From Flavobacterium sp. (lineage in GTDB: Bacteria > Bacteroidota > Bacteroidia > Flavobacteriales > Flavobacteriaceae), in the NCBI GenBank assembly GCA_016718345.1, contig JADKDN010000015.1, positions 1 to 61,062 on the forward strand: 61,062 nucleotides of DNA, given 5' to 3'. Of this stretch, positions 1 to 9,837 are shown one piece after another; within the stretch, counting starts at the first letter, position 1, and the number at the start of each line of letters is the position of its first letter. The position numbers and the translations under genes are program-made. The notes under the pieces were generated by a model that saw nothing but the letters and a program-made list of their open reading frames with translations, made no database searches and had not been told where the DNA came from.

Positions 1-2
1 TA

Positions 3-378
3 TTTAATAAAGCTAGTTTAAATAGAATTCATGTTATCAGCAATGTTATTAATTCCGATTTAAATATACTCTATAATTTTGCACATGCGTTGCTATATCC
101 ATCAAGTTATGAGGGATTTGGTATTCCAATAATTGAGGCAATGAAAGCGGGTTGTCCTGTATTAGCTTTAAACAATTCTTCAATTACAGAAATTTCTGGC
201 TCTGCAGGAATTTCTTTATGATACATTAGATATCGAATTGTTTAAAAACGCTATTAAAATTAAAAAACGTTGATTTTAAAAGAGGATTTGGGAGCAAAGG
301 ATTCTTACAATCAACAAATATAGTTGGGATAAATGTTGTAGAGAAACTTATGAGTTTTATAAAGCTATAAATTTATAG
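3..378 (+). pseudogene. Glycosyltransferase family 4 (group 1), C-terminal part, frameshifted
   Basis: The window opens inside this gene. Frame 3 reads a typical GT-B C-terminal donor-binding segment with YPSSYEGFGIPIIEAM, the EGFG...EA signature of group 1 glycosyltransferases, until a stop at 219-221. The protein then continues in another frame (DTLDIELFKNAIKIKK), and shifts again near 270-290 to the usual C-terminal helix (KYSWDKCCRETYEFYKAI) with a stop at 376-378. Two small indels therefore interrupt it. It presumably adds a sugar to the lipid-linked repeat unit of the polysaccharide made by this locus. It converges with the polymerase gene on the other strand and overlaps it by 6 bases. 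The donor and acceptor sugars cannot be told. Confidence 0.75.
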
Positions 379-1555
379 TGAACAATTCGCTACCAATACT
401 TGGTTTTTAGCATAATATTCTTTTACAGTAAAATAAAATAGCCAGATGAAGAAAAATAATTCTGGCGGAAAGTAGTGTCCATCTCGGAAAAGTTTGAGAA
501 GGAAATAGATAAAAACTCCTTGCGCAAAGTATAATTCTGTCGAACGGTAACATTTTGATAAATTTATTATCGCAAACACAATCAAAATGAAACCAATTAT
601 ACCAAATTCTGAACAAATTCTTGTAAATAATGAATTAGCATCAAAAGAATTATCAGCTTGTTTCTTTGTTTTACTATATATTCAGGAGGTCTCATTAATT
701 TTAAATACTCGAGATGTGCATATAATGATGACTGCCTATCCCACTACCTAATGGATGATCTGAAATGTTTTTTTTCGTAATATACATATTGCTAATCATC
801 ACATAGGAACAAGTTGGTATATTTATCAAATTTTCCTGTGTTTGATTACATTTAGTGAGTTATAGGTGTCGTCAATCCTTAGTTTAAAAATGGGATATTC
901 AGAATATACAATATAATATTCCATGATTATAGGTAATACCCCAACAAAATAGCCTATTCGTCTTAAGTTAAATTTGGAATCAAGAACATTAAAGCGCAAC
1001 CTATATAGCCAAGGAGGAATTGGATAAAATTAATGCCAAAAATAACGGCAAATTTTAAGTATTTCTTTTTGTAGAAAAAATAGTAACAAGCAGGAATTAC
1101 GACGATTACATAATGTGCGGGTTCTTTAAAAATACATAAACGGTCATCGTTTTGTGTATTGAATGTTATTCCTAAAAATACATAGGATAGGCGATAATAG
1201 CTACCCATAAGGACATTTTTAGGTAGACTTTAATAATGTCTTCCTTTTTATAAAGGGAAATAAAATTATAATAATATGTGCCTATTACAGGTTATACTAG
1301 AATTTGGGATAACATAAAGTTACAAGGTATTTTGATAATTGTATAACTTATAAACCCATGGATAAAAAAAGAAGGCAATTAGGCCTGAAAATAAATGTTA
1401 AATGTAATTTTCTTTATACGAATTAATAGAATATAATTTACAAGGATGATTAAATACAATAGTTTCCAATCAATAATGTAATTAAAGAAAAAAGCTTCCG
1501 TATATATTGCAAATACAGAAGTATAGAGTAAGTATTTTTTTATGGAGATTCCCAA
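373..1555 (-). pseudogene. O-antigen/capsule polymerase (Wzy-like), multiply frameshifted
   Basis: No single open frame covers this region, but the minus strand reads through as hydrophobic membrane protein in shifting frames. The N-terminal part (from a likely TTG at 1555) has LYTSVFAIYTEAFFF-type helices. The middle has RLCIFKEPAHYVIVV (about 1100-1150), which resembles the R...EP motif of Wzy-type O-antigen polymerases. The C-terminal helix has PELFFFIWLFYFTVKEYY. The reconstructed length of about 390 residues fits Wzy. It starts about 18 bases after the stop of the LRR gene and is co-directional with the Wzx and FkbM genes, which supports a polymerase role. At least five breaks (two in-frame stops and several shifts) make this one of the worst-damaged genes here, so true decay is possible. 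The family call rests on topology, the EP motif and context. Confidence 0.5.
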
Positions 1556-1572
1556 TAGATGTAAAATAGTAT

Positions 1573-2878
1573 TTAATTCTTAATAAATTTCTTCATTACA
1601 ATAATATCATTTTCATTAGTAATTCGAACGATGTATATACCCTCCGAAAAATGAGACAAATCTACTTCATTATTTTCTAATTTAGTAGTTATTAGCTTAC
1701 CATCTAATGAAAAAACAGAAACTGTTTTTATACATTTATTGAAACGGATGTAATCATGGGCTGGATTAGGATAAATATCTGCTTTGTCTGGGTCAAAATT
1801 CTGGATGTTAAGAGACGGACAATTAGTGGTACTAATCTGGCAAGTATAATGAAGACTATATGCATCAACCAGATACTGAACCATACCCAATTCCGTCTGA
1901 TCACAACAAATTAAGTGCAGATTCGGATTGTTTTGAAAATCTAAACCACTTTCAGTATGCCCATTTTTTAAATTTATATAGGTAAGCTGACTATCTCTAC
2001 AAGATAAAAAATTTAAATTTATACAATCAGAAACATGTAAAGTATTCAAAATAGTACTTGAACAATTTAAATTCGTTAGGCTAATACAGCCACTTAAATT
2101 TAATGAATTTAGTTTATAGTTATTGTATACCGAAACGTTTTGTAAAACGGATAGATTAGTTAAATTTAAGGTGCTAAGGTTATTATAGTGTAAAGATAAA
2201 TCAATGAGATTTGGACAAACATCAATGTTTAAATTTGAAATTAAATTGTTATTTGCAGTTAAAAAATTCAAATATAGTAATCCGCTAACGTTTAATGAGG
2301 TTATTTGGTTTTCTGAACAATTTAAACTACCAAGATAACTACACCCACTTACATCTAAAGAGCCAATACGATTATTTGAACACCTCATAGAGACAAGGTT
2401 TGAGCATCCATTTACATTTAGGGATGTTATTTGATTATAGGAACAATCTAAGGTTTTTAGATTAGTACAACCATCAAGATTCAAAGAAGTTGAAAGATTA
2501 CTTTGACAATTAATATTTATTAGACTTTTCATTCCACTTAGATTTAAATCGGATATTCTATTATATCCGCAATCCAAGCTTTTAGATTGGTAAAACTTTA
2601 ATTCCTCTAAGGAAGTAGTGGCAAGGTAACATTACAAGCCCTCCGCTACCACAATCTAAACTTAAAGTAGAGATTTGGCATGCTTCCCACCGAATTCTGC
2701 CATCTTTATTAAGGTCAACAACAGTTCTTTCTCCATTTAAATTTAAAGCCAAGGGATTATCAACATTTGCTAGTAGTAATAAAGATTTAAAAGAAGAATC
2801 TGTAAAGTTCACTATTTGACTAAAACTCACTTTTCCAATTAATAAGAAAAACATTAAAAAGGTATTTTGAGTTTTCAT
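1573..2878 (-). CDS. T9SS-secreted leucine-rich-repeat protein 1 (one frameshift)
   Basis: Starts at ATG 2878 with a signal peptide (MKTQNTFLMFFLLIGKVSFS, then Q). Next comes a short capping segment that aligns with the second LRR protein of this window (FTDSSFKSLLLLANVDNP; DLNKDGRI). One indel near 2625-2640 moves the reading to a second frame, which continues ATTSLEELKFYQSKSLDCGYN into about ten 21-residue repeats of the type L-x-C-x-x-N-x-I-T-S-L-N-V-S-G. The C-terminal ~75 residues form a T9SS type A sorting domain (YPNPAHDYIRF; SEGIYIVRITNEND). The product should be secreted across the outer membrane by T9SS and stay on or near the cell surface. Its start lies 7 bases past the reconstructed FkbM stop, and its stop lies just before the polymerase, so it looks like part of that operon. 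The ligand is unknown. Confidence 0.8.
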
Positions 2879-2885
2879 AATGTTT

Positions 2886-3696
2886 TTAAATCGTTACTTT
2901 TTTAGGATAGAAAAATATAACAAGAGGTAATATTATTGGTAAAAAATAGCTTTTAATCACTATTTTTATAAAGATGCCATCCACCTCAGCTGTTTTTCCT
3001 GTTTTTTATCATAAAAACCATTTTCTATAGCCACTAAATGAAATCCTAAATTGCTGAGTTTGGTTTCATTTTATCAAAAGTTATTGCCCCTTCATAAGAA
3101 GGAATAAACGACATTTCAATTTGAATGCCAGTTACATGAGATAATGATTGTTCTGCACCTTGTAACACCATTTCTTCATAGCCTTGGGTGTCAATTTTTA
3201 GATATACATTTTTGTTCATCAATCCCAAACTTTCAAAAATGCTGTCTAATTTTCTAATTTCAATAGTTTCTTTTTCAACAAATTCTGCCTCTGGAGCACT
3301 ATCTGTTAGTTGTGGTAAATTTTCCAAAAGAGAACTGCTTACAGAATTTTTCGCCACATTAATGGTCGTTTGACCATCTCTTTCACCAATCGAGTAATTA
3401 AACACTTTCCACAAAGAATCTTTTGATGCGTTTTTTTGTAATTTTCCAAATGCTTCTTTCATTGGCTCGAAAGAAATAATTTCTCCTTTAAAACCTAAGT
3501 TTCGCATTTCGCTACCATATTGACCAATATTAGCACCAATATCAAGAATAACATTAATATTGTAATTATTGATAAGCTTAATTCTTCTATCCAATTCATC
3601 AGTTGGGTATTTTGTAATTTCTATTCCAAATGCAGCATTAAAAGCTCTTTTCAATTTCATTAATGAGCTTTTGTTTTTATAGATAAAACTATTCAT
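2886..3696 (-). CDS. FkbM family methyltransferase (frameshifted near the C-terminus)
   Basis: SAM-dependent methyltransferase of the FkbM family. The glycine-rich SAM loop is ILDIGANIGQYG (residues about 50-62), followed by EIISFEPM, then KIDTQGYEEMVLQGAEQSL, the second family signature. After ITFDKMK the frame breaks. The protein resumes as LSNLGFHLVAIENGFYDKK, breaks again in a poly-A run, and finishes as TGKTAEVDGIFIKIV, the expected family C-terminus, with a stop at 2886-2888. Such enzymes usually methylate a hydroxyl of a sugar or lipid-linked glycan, so here it probably decorates the locus polysaccharide. Its ATG sits inside the last codons of the flippase gene (8-base overlap), which implies translational coupling. 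The exact substrate is unknown. Confidence 0.8.
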
Positions 3697-5026
3697 TTTT
3701 CTTAAGTTTATTTATGATTGTATAGCATTCAGATGGGATAAAAATTACCCAAAACAGCATTAAAAACAAAGTTGATATAACCACACTATTTATCCCAAAA
3801 TCCAAATGTATTAAATAATAGGTTAAAGGAATTTTTAAAACTACACTTATTATTAAAATAATAATATAGTTATTTAATTTTCAATTCCGTTTAGGAAAAA
3901 AGGTAAAAAGTCACAAAAATTCGTAGAGAGGTTACAATTCCAATATAAAATTAGGTGGTTGGGAATTTCAAGTTTTCCTTTAATCCAAATAGAAATAAGA
4001 AAGGACAAAAACTACAATTCCAATAATAAAAAGACAAATCCCAATAAAATAAAGATTAAATTTTTTAAAAGTTGCAAGTAATTTAATATGGTTTTTATCG
4101 ATATAATCTTTGCAAATAGTGACCATAATGGCGATAGTGTTGCAAAAAGAATCATTATTAGGGAATTGAAAATTTTGTTTACAGTATCATACGGGACAAC
4201 ATCTTTGGGCTAAAATTATTTGAAATAATATAGTTGTCAGATGTAAAGATAAACATCAATCCTAATTGAATAATCATGAATTTTGAACCTAGTTTAAGTA
4301 TTTCTTTTATAAAATCTTTTGGAGTTTTTTCGTTTTGTTTTTAAGTTTAAATCTTCAAGTTTAAAAAAACGAATGGTATAAAAATGTTTATGAAAAGGCA
4401 AAACAAGCCATTTAGAACAAGAAATAAAGATAAGCTTATTTTCTACTGAAAAATTTGGGAATAACAAGGAGGAAATAAAAACTAAATTAAAAATCAAATT
4501 GATTAACAGCAAGAGATTCTTCGGAATATTTGCCTTTAAAAAAGCAACGTATAAGGATTTGTGAATGTTAGCGACAAAATTGATACAAAAGAAAAAAATG
4601 TTAATCAAAAATAGTTCATTTACAAATGATTTGCTGTGAAAGGAGACATTCATACTTGATTTTATGTCAACTAAACAGATAAGAAGAATAAAAAGAATAA
4701 AGATGCTTAAAGCAATATAGAAAGAGATTTTATAGGTGGTTTTGATATAACTTTTAAGCAAATCAATTTTATTATTATGTAAAAGATAGGATTTTGTTTT
4801 AAAGAGCTTTGAATTCCAAAATCCATCAATAAAACCCATTGAAAAAGGGTGAAAACCAAAACCCAAACACCGTAATTGTCATTCCCTAAATAACTGATAA
4901 GTAATGGAATGGAAATAAATAAAGACAATCCTGAAATGCCTTTATAAAACCACTCATCAATAAATGATTGTTCTTTATTTTTTGTACAAGCATTTAATGT
5001 AAAAAATTAATAATTGTTTTTCTCAA
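3689..5026 (-). pseudogene. Wzx-type polysaccharide flippase, multiply frameshifted
   Basis: The minus strand reads as a multi-helix membrane protein of the polysaccharide/MATE-like flippase superfamily, in several frames. The N-terminus has EQSFIDEWFYKGISGLSLF, then LLISYLGNDNYGVWVLVFTLF and LLMDFGIQSSLK, the characteristic first two helices. The middle segment (4294-4866) carries four or five helices. A later stretch reads IIQLGLMFIFTSDNYIIS and LFATLSPLWSLFAKI, and the last helix ends FIPSECYTIINKLKKNE with a stop at 3689-3691. The likely start is TTG at 5026, giving about 445 residues, normal for Wzx. At least five indels interrupt it. It should flip lipid-linked repeat units across the inner membrane. 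It overlaps the start of the methyltransferase gene downstream. Confidence 0.7.
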
Positions 5027-5270
5027 GGGAACTTAATTTTGAATGTATATTTTTCTCGAGATTTATTTTGATAAACACAGCATTACTGTTTTATCATTGT
5101 TTTCTAGTATAAATTTTCATTGCAAATATAATTTTATTATCCAATAACTGAGTCACATTTGGCTAGGATGTTATAAGTATAACAATTTTAAAGGTAAAAT
5201 CTCACTTTGAAAAATGATTTTCAGACTTAGTGGCCCATTTTAAAAATGCATAAGAAGTTTTTAAGAACAA

Positions 5271-7199
5271 TTATTCTCTAACAAACTTTCTACTAACGGT
5301 TCCTTTATCACTATTTATTTTCATAAAATAAGTACCAGTTACCAATCCTGAAACATCAACGATTTTCACTTTTTGCGCATCGGGAATAGCAAGTACTAAT
5401 TGTCCTAAAGTGTTGAAAACATTAATATTTTTAATTTCAAATTTTTCATTCACATCAATAGTTAAAAGATTATTCACAGGGTTAGGATATAATGTAAAGT
5501 AATTATATAACCCAAAACCATAAGTGCCTAATTCACAGTCTGTGCCCACAACGCAGTTTGTATACCCGTATTGTGTAACAAGATTTTGAGTGTAATTCAA
5601 TAAAAAAGAATCTTGACAAACAAATCGTAAATTTGGATTGTTAGCAAATGAAAAATGATTATTATACGTTTCTTCCGCTCCATTTTTTAGATTTAAAGTA
5701 GTCAAATTAGTATTGTTATCACAAATCAAACCCCAGCCATACAAACCCCTAAATTTTGAAAGATCCACATCACTAAATAGGTTGTTGCTGCAGTTTATTC
5801 CAGAAATATATTGAGCATCATATCTATTGGATAAAAAACCCATATCGGTAAATAGATTGCCGCTTAAATTGAGTATTAATTTGTAAAGGTAAAGTTCTGG
5901 GGCAAAATAAATAGTGCTCAACTGGTTTTGGCTACAATCTAATGTGCCAATGTTTGTATATATATTTAATGAAGTTAACTTGTTATTACTACAATTTAAT
6001 ATACCATTACCTGTTTTATTATCAAGAATTAAACTAGTTAATACATTATTATTGCATAATATAGTACGTAGTGTAGAGCAACCAGATAAGTTGAGACTGG
6101 TTAATTTTCCATTGGAAACATCAAATGTTCCATATTCATTGAAAGTAGTATAATTTGTAGAAGATAAACTTTTACATCCAGTTAAATTTAAAACAGACAA
6201 GTTTGGATTTCCTTGAAAAAATAAATAATACAATTGAGGTAGGGAAACCGTTAGTGAAATTAATTTACAATCATAACAGTATAAATATACTAAATTAGGC
6301 ATATCGGTTAATACGAGATTGGTAAACAGATTGTTTTGACAAAATAATTTGTCCATTTTCGTATTCCCTGAAAGCACTAAATTGGAATCGGTTAATTGAT
6401 TAAAGGAGCAGTCTAAAGTAGTTAAATCACTAAATCCAGAAACGTTTAAATTGGTCAATAAATTGTTGCTACAATTAAGAATTTGAAGTTTTGTTAATCC
6501 CGAAATGGTTAAACTAGTTGATGCATTGTAACTACAATCCAATTCAATCATGTTCGTCAATTCAGAAACATTTAAATTGGTTAACTTGTTATAAGTACAA
6601 TACAAATAGGATAAGTTAGGCGATCCAGAAAAGTTTATACTTGTTAACAGATTGTTAGAACAATAGACCCAATAAAGATTAGCAAGTCCAGAAACGTTTA
6701 GCGTTGTTAAAAAGTTGTTGTCACAGTAAAGTCTATTAAGTGCTGTTATTCCTGAGACGTTTAAACTAGTAAGCTTATTGTTTTCACAATTCAATGTATG
6801 TACATTAATTAACCCTAAAACATTTAATGAAGTGAGTTGGTTATTATTACAATCCAATCGCATTAAATAGGTCAATGCCGAAACATTTAGGTTGGTTAAG
6901 GAGTTATCGTTGCAATACAATTCATTTAGAACAGGAAACGCTTCAATTCCAGTTAAGTTAGCAATTCCTGAACCGCTTACAATGAGCACCCTAATAATTG
7001 TAAGTTCACTTTTTTGAATTTCTCCATCATTATTACTATCTATTCTGATACTATTGCCAAATTGATCTAATGCGATGTTATTATTATAACTGGCTTGTAA
7101 CAATTTGTTTTTAAAATTTAAATCAGGAATAGCAACAATTTGTGCATGGGTAAAACTGAAAAGACATAGGGTAATTAAAAGACAATAGTAATTTTTCAT
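5271..7199 (-). CDS. T9SS-secreted cysteine-ladder leucine-rich-repeat protein 2
   Basis: Intact, 642 residues. A signal peptide (cleavage after about residue 19, ...FSFTHA-Q) is followed by a capping region with an acidic loop (DSNNDGEIQKSE). Some fifteen LRRs follow, about half in perfect 21-residue register, of the form L-x-C-x-x-N-x-L-T-S-L-N-V-S-G-L-x-x-L-x-x. Cys at position 3 of almost every repeat should stack as a cysteine ladder, as described for Listeria internalin J. The end carries NNPNLRFVCQD and a T9SS type A sorting domain (FTLYPNPVNNLLTIDV; GTYFMKINSDKG). It is predicted to be an exported surface or released protein. It is transcribed towards the flippase, 244 bases upstream of it, with its own likely promoter. 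It is paralogous to LRR protein 1 at 1573-2878. Confidence 0.9.
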   Translation of the reverse strand: MKNYYCLLITLCLFSFTHAQIVAIPDLNFKNKLLQASYNNNIALDQFGNSIRIDSNNDGEIQKSELTIIRVLIVSGSGIANLTGIEAFPVLNELYCNDNSLTNLNVSALTYLMRLDCNNNQLTSLNVLGLINVHTLNCENNKLTSLNVSGITALNRLYCDNNFLTTLNVSGLANLYWVYCSNNLLTSINFSGSPNLSYLYCTYNKLTNLNVSELTNMIELDCSYNASTSLTISGLTKLQILNCSNNLLTNLNVSGFSDLTTLDCSFNQLTDSNLVLSGNTKMDKLFCQNNLFTNLVLTDMPNLVYLYCYDCKLISLTVSLPQLYYLFFQGNPNLSVLNLTGCKSLSSTNYTTFNEYGTFDVSNGKLTSLNLSGCSTLRTILCNNNVLTSLILDNKTGNGILNCSNNKLTSLNIYTNIGTLDCSQNQLSTIYFAPELYLYKLILNLSGNLFTDMGFLSNRYDAQYISGINCSNNLFSDVDLSKFRGLYGWGLICDNNTNLTTLNLKNGAEETYNNHFSFANNPNLRFVCQDSFLLNYTQNLVTQYGYTNCVVGTDCELGTYGFGLYNYFTLYPNPVNNLLTIDVNEKFEIKNINVFNTLGQLVLAIPDAQKVKIVDVSGLVTGTYFMKINSDKGTVSRKFVRE

Positions 7200-7218
7200 A
7201 ATAGTAAAATATGTATTG

Positions 7219-7246
7219 TAAATGTAAGAATAAAAAGGGTATTCAA
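7219..7246 (-). promoter_or_regulatory. Candidate Bacteroidota promoter of LRR protein 2
   Basis: On the minus strand TTG (7244-7246), a 17-base spacer and TACATTTA (7219-7226) match the Bacteroidota pattern TTG-N17-23-TAnnTTTG except for the last base. The element lies 20 bases upstream of the ATG at 7199. It is a pattern match only. Confidence 0.4.
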
Positions 7247-7491
7247 ACAGAGGAATTTATCTTTATTCCCTTTGCCATTCTATAGGATAAGTTTATTTTT
7301 GGAAAATCTTTAATAAAGATACTATTAAAATATAATTAGGGGTAAAATTCTGATATTCAATAGAAAAAATTAGTGTTATTATAAAGAATCGGTTCATAAC
7401 GAACAGAATCTTTTTTTCTTACACATAAAAAGTTAATATTTACACAAGAAAATCATAATTTTCACGTTATTAAAATAACTAACAAACAAAA

Positions 7492-8475
7492 ATGAAAAGA
7501 ATACTTATTACTGGAGCGGCTGGTTTTTTAGGCTCTCACCTTTGTGACCGTTTTATTGCCGAAGGATATTTTGTTATAGGGATGGATAATCTCATCACGG
7601 GAGATTTAAAAAATATAGAACATTTATTTAAGCTTAAGAATTTTGAGTTTTACCATCACGATATCACCAAGTTTGTTCATGTACCAGGGCAATTAGATTA
7701 TATTCTGCATTTTGCATCACCAGCAAGTCCTATCGATTATTTAAAAATTCCTATTCAAACTCTTAAAGTCGGTTCTTTAGGGACACACAATCTTTTAGGT
7801 TTGGCCAGAGTTAAAAAAGCTAGAATTTTAATTGCATCTACCTCTGAAGTATATGGAGATCCATTAGTTCATCCACAAACCGAAGAATATTACGGCAACG
7901 TAAATACAATTGGTCCGCGAGGTGTTTATGATGAAGCGAAACGTTTTCAGGAATCAATCACTATGGCCTATCATACATTTCATGGAGTGGAAACCAGAAT
8001 TGTTCGGATTTTTAACACCTATGGACCAAGAATGCGATTAAACGACGGAAGGGTTATTCCTGCATTTATTGGACAGGCTTTGCGAGGGGAAGATTTAACT
8101 ATTTTTGGAGACGGAATGCAAACCCGTTCTTTTTGTTATGTAGATGATCAAGTGGAAGGTATTTTTAGATTGCTACATTCAGATTATGTATACCCTGTAA
8201 ATATTGGTAATCCAGACGAAATTACCATTAAAGATTTTGCAGAAGAGATTATAAAATTAACAGGAACAAATCAAAAAGTGGTATACCATCCTTTGCCTAT
8301 AAATGATCCTTTACAGCGACAACCCGATACTACAAAAGCTAAGGAGATATTAGGTTGGGAAGCTAAAGTTTCAAGAGCAGAAGGTATGAAAATCACTTAT
8401 GATTACTTCAAATCATTATCCACAGAAGAACTTTTAAAAGAAGAACACAAGGACTTTACAGGTTATATTCATTAA
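7492..8475 (+). CDS. UDP-glucuronate decarboxylase (UDP-xylose synthase type)
   Basis: Extended short-chain dehydrogenase of 327 residues that converts UDP-glucuronate to UDP-xylose with bound NAD. The Rossmann loop GAAGFLG is at residues 8-14. The active-site region reads STSEVYGDP (about 116-124), with Y146-D-E-A-K150 as the catalytic YxxxK. The UXS-typical RIFNTYGPRM and FGDGMQTRSFCYV follow. Length and motifs match bacterial UXS better than dTDP-glucose dehydratase or UDP-glucose 4-epimerase. It precedes the initiating sugar transferase by one base and probably shares its transcript, supplying a nucleotide pentose for the locus polysaccharide. The gene is intact. Confidence 0.88.
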   Translation: MKRILITGAAGFLGSHLCDRFIAEGYFVIGMDNLITGDLKNIEHLFKLKNFEFYHHDITKFVHVPGQLDYILHFASPASPIDYLKIPIQTLKVGSLGTHNLLGLARVKKARILIASTSEVYGDPLVHPQTEEYYGNVNTIGPRGVYDEAKRFQESITMAYHTFHGVETRIVRIFNTYGPRMRLNDGRVIPAFIGQALRGEDLTIFGDGMQTRSFCYVDDQVEGIFRLLHSDYVYPVNIGNPDEITIKDFAEEIIKLTGTNQKVVYHPLPINDPLQRQPDTTKAKEILGWEAKVSRAEGMKITYDYFKSLSTEELLKEEHKDFTGYIH

Positions 8476-8476
8476 C

Positions 8477-9837
8477 ATGACCGCATCGCAAACAGGTAGA
8501 TATTCAAAATACATTAGACCAATAAGTATATCATTCGACATATTGGTAATTACCGTTTTATGCTTGTTTTTTTTCAAGAAATTGAATTTGAATACTTTGT
8601 ATTATTTAATGTATCAAACAATTGCTTGGGGTGTAATTGCACTTTTAATTAAGTTTTATTCTATATATAGGTTTACTACACCAGTTGAAATTACCTCTAA
8701 AATTTTCAAACAAGGAAGCCTATTTTTATTGGTAATTATTGCTTTTTTTCCGTTCTCAAAAGAAGTTTTATTCAGCGGAAAAGCCATAGCCTATTTTATG
8801 GTTTCAAGCTTTACCTTAATCACAATTTTTAAATATTTACTTTTTTATTATTAAAAAAATACAGGTAGTAACAGGAAGCAATTACAGAAGTGCTGTAATT
8901 ATTGGGTATACACCAGAATCAATTAGATTGAAAACTTTTTGAAACTAGAATTGATTATGGGTATCGTTTTTAGGTTTTTTTTCAGATAAAAAATCCAATG
9001 CAAACATTAAAGGAAGCTAGAAGATTTAACAACTTTGTGATTGAGAATAATGTTGACGAAATTTACTGTTCGTTAAACGAAATTACAAACGAACAATTAA
9101 AAGATTTGGTCGATTTTGCTGATGACCATCGTAAAACCATAAAATTCATTCCTGACACTAAAGAGATTTTTTCTAAGAGTTTAAAGATGGAATATTATGA
9201 AGTTTTTCCAGTACTTTCACTCCAAAAAACCTTGCTTCACGATCCTTTAACAAAGGCCTTTCAAAAGAGGATTTGATATTGTTTTTCAATCATTGTTATA
9301 GTTGGGTTATTATCATGGTTAGTTCCATTATTAGCTATTTTGATAAAAGCAGAGTCAAGAGGACCAATATTTTTTAAACAAGGAAGACCAGGAATGGATG
9401 AAAAAGAGTTTTTTTGTTATAAGTTTCGTTCTATGCAAATTAACAAAACAACGGAGAAGGAAGCGTCTAAGAATGACCCTCGAGTGACTCGAATAGGAAG
9501 AATTTTACGTAAAACTAGCATAGACGAAATGCCTCAATTTCTTAATGTTTTATTGGGAGATATGTCGGTTGTTGGTCCAAGACCACATCTTTGGTCTCAA
9601 AATAAAGTGTATGGAAGTAAAATAAAAAAATACATGGTAAGACACTATGTAAAACCTGGAATTACTGGACTGGCTCAAGTAAGAGGTTTTAGAGGTGAAA
9701 TAGAAACCGATGAGGATATGATTAACAGAATTAAATATGATGTTTTTTATATCGAAAACTGGTCTTTATTACTTGATATAAAAATTATTGTACAAACAGT
9801 AATTAATATTTTTAAAGGTGAAGAAAAGGCCTATTAA
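8477..9837 (+). CDS. Undecaprenyl-phosphate sugar-1-phosphate transferase (WcaJ/WbaP-like), frameshifted
   Basis: Initiating enzyme of polysaccharide synthesis. It moves hexose-1-phosphate from a UDP-sugar to undecaprenyl phosphate in the inner membrane. The N-terminal part (8477-8854) has four hydrophobic helices. A CoA-binding-like middle domain follows (GSNYRSAVIIGYTPESIR; NNVDEIYCSLNEI). The bacterial sugar transferase domain comes last, with FFKQGRPGMDEKEFFCYKFR, TSIDEMPQFLNVLLGDMSVV, GPRPH and KPGITGLAQVRGFRGE. Frame breaks lie near 8850, 8940-9000 and 9275-9290, with the protein continuing each time. The reconstructed length of about 450 residues is normal for the long subfamily. The start codon follows the decarboxylase stop by one base. 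The 3' end overlaps the convergent glycosyltransferase by four bases. Confidence 0.82.

Noticed and set aside
5027..5270. Small gene between LRR protein 2 and the flippase
   Set aside because: Only short AT-rich open frames without protein-like composition were seen. It is treated as intergenic.
7306..7320. ATCTTTA-A-TAAAGAT palindrome in the LRR 2/decarboxylase divergent gap
   Set aside because: It is a 7+1+7 AT-rich palindrome that can occur by chance in such DNA. No further support as an operator.
373..9837. Phase variation by homopolymer slippage in the polysaccharide genes
   Set aside because: The runs are only five or six bases and breaks also occur in housekeeping genes, so the pattern is not specific to surface genes.
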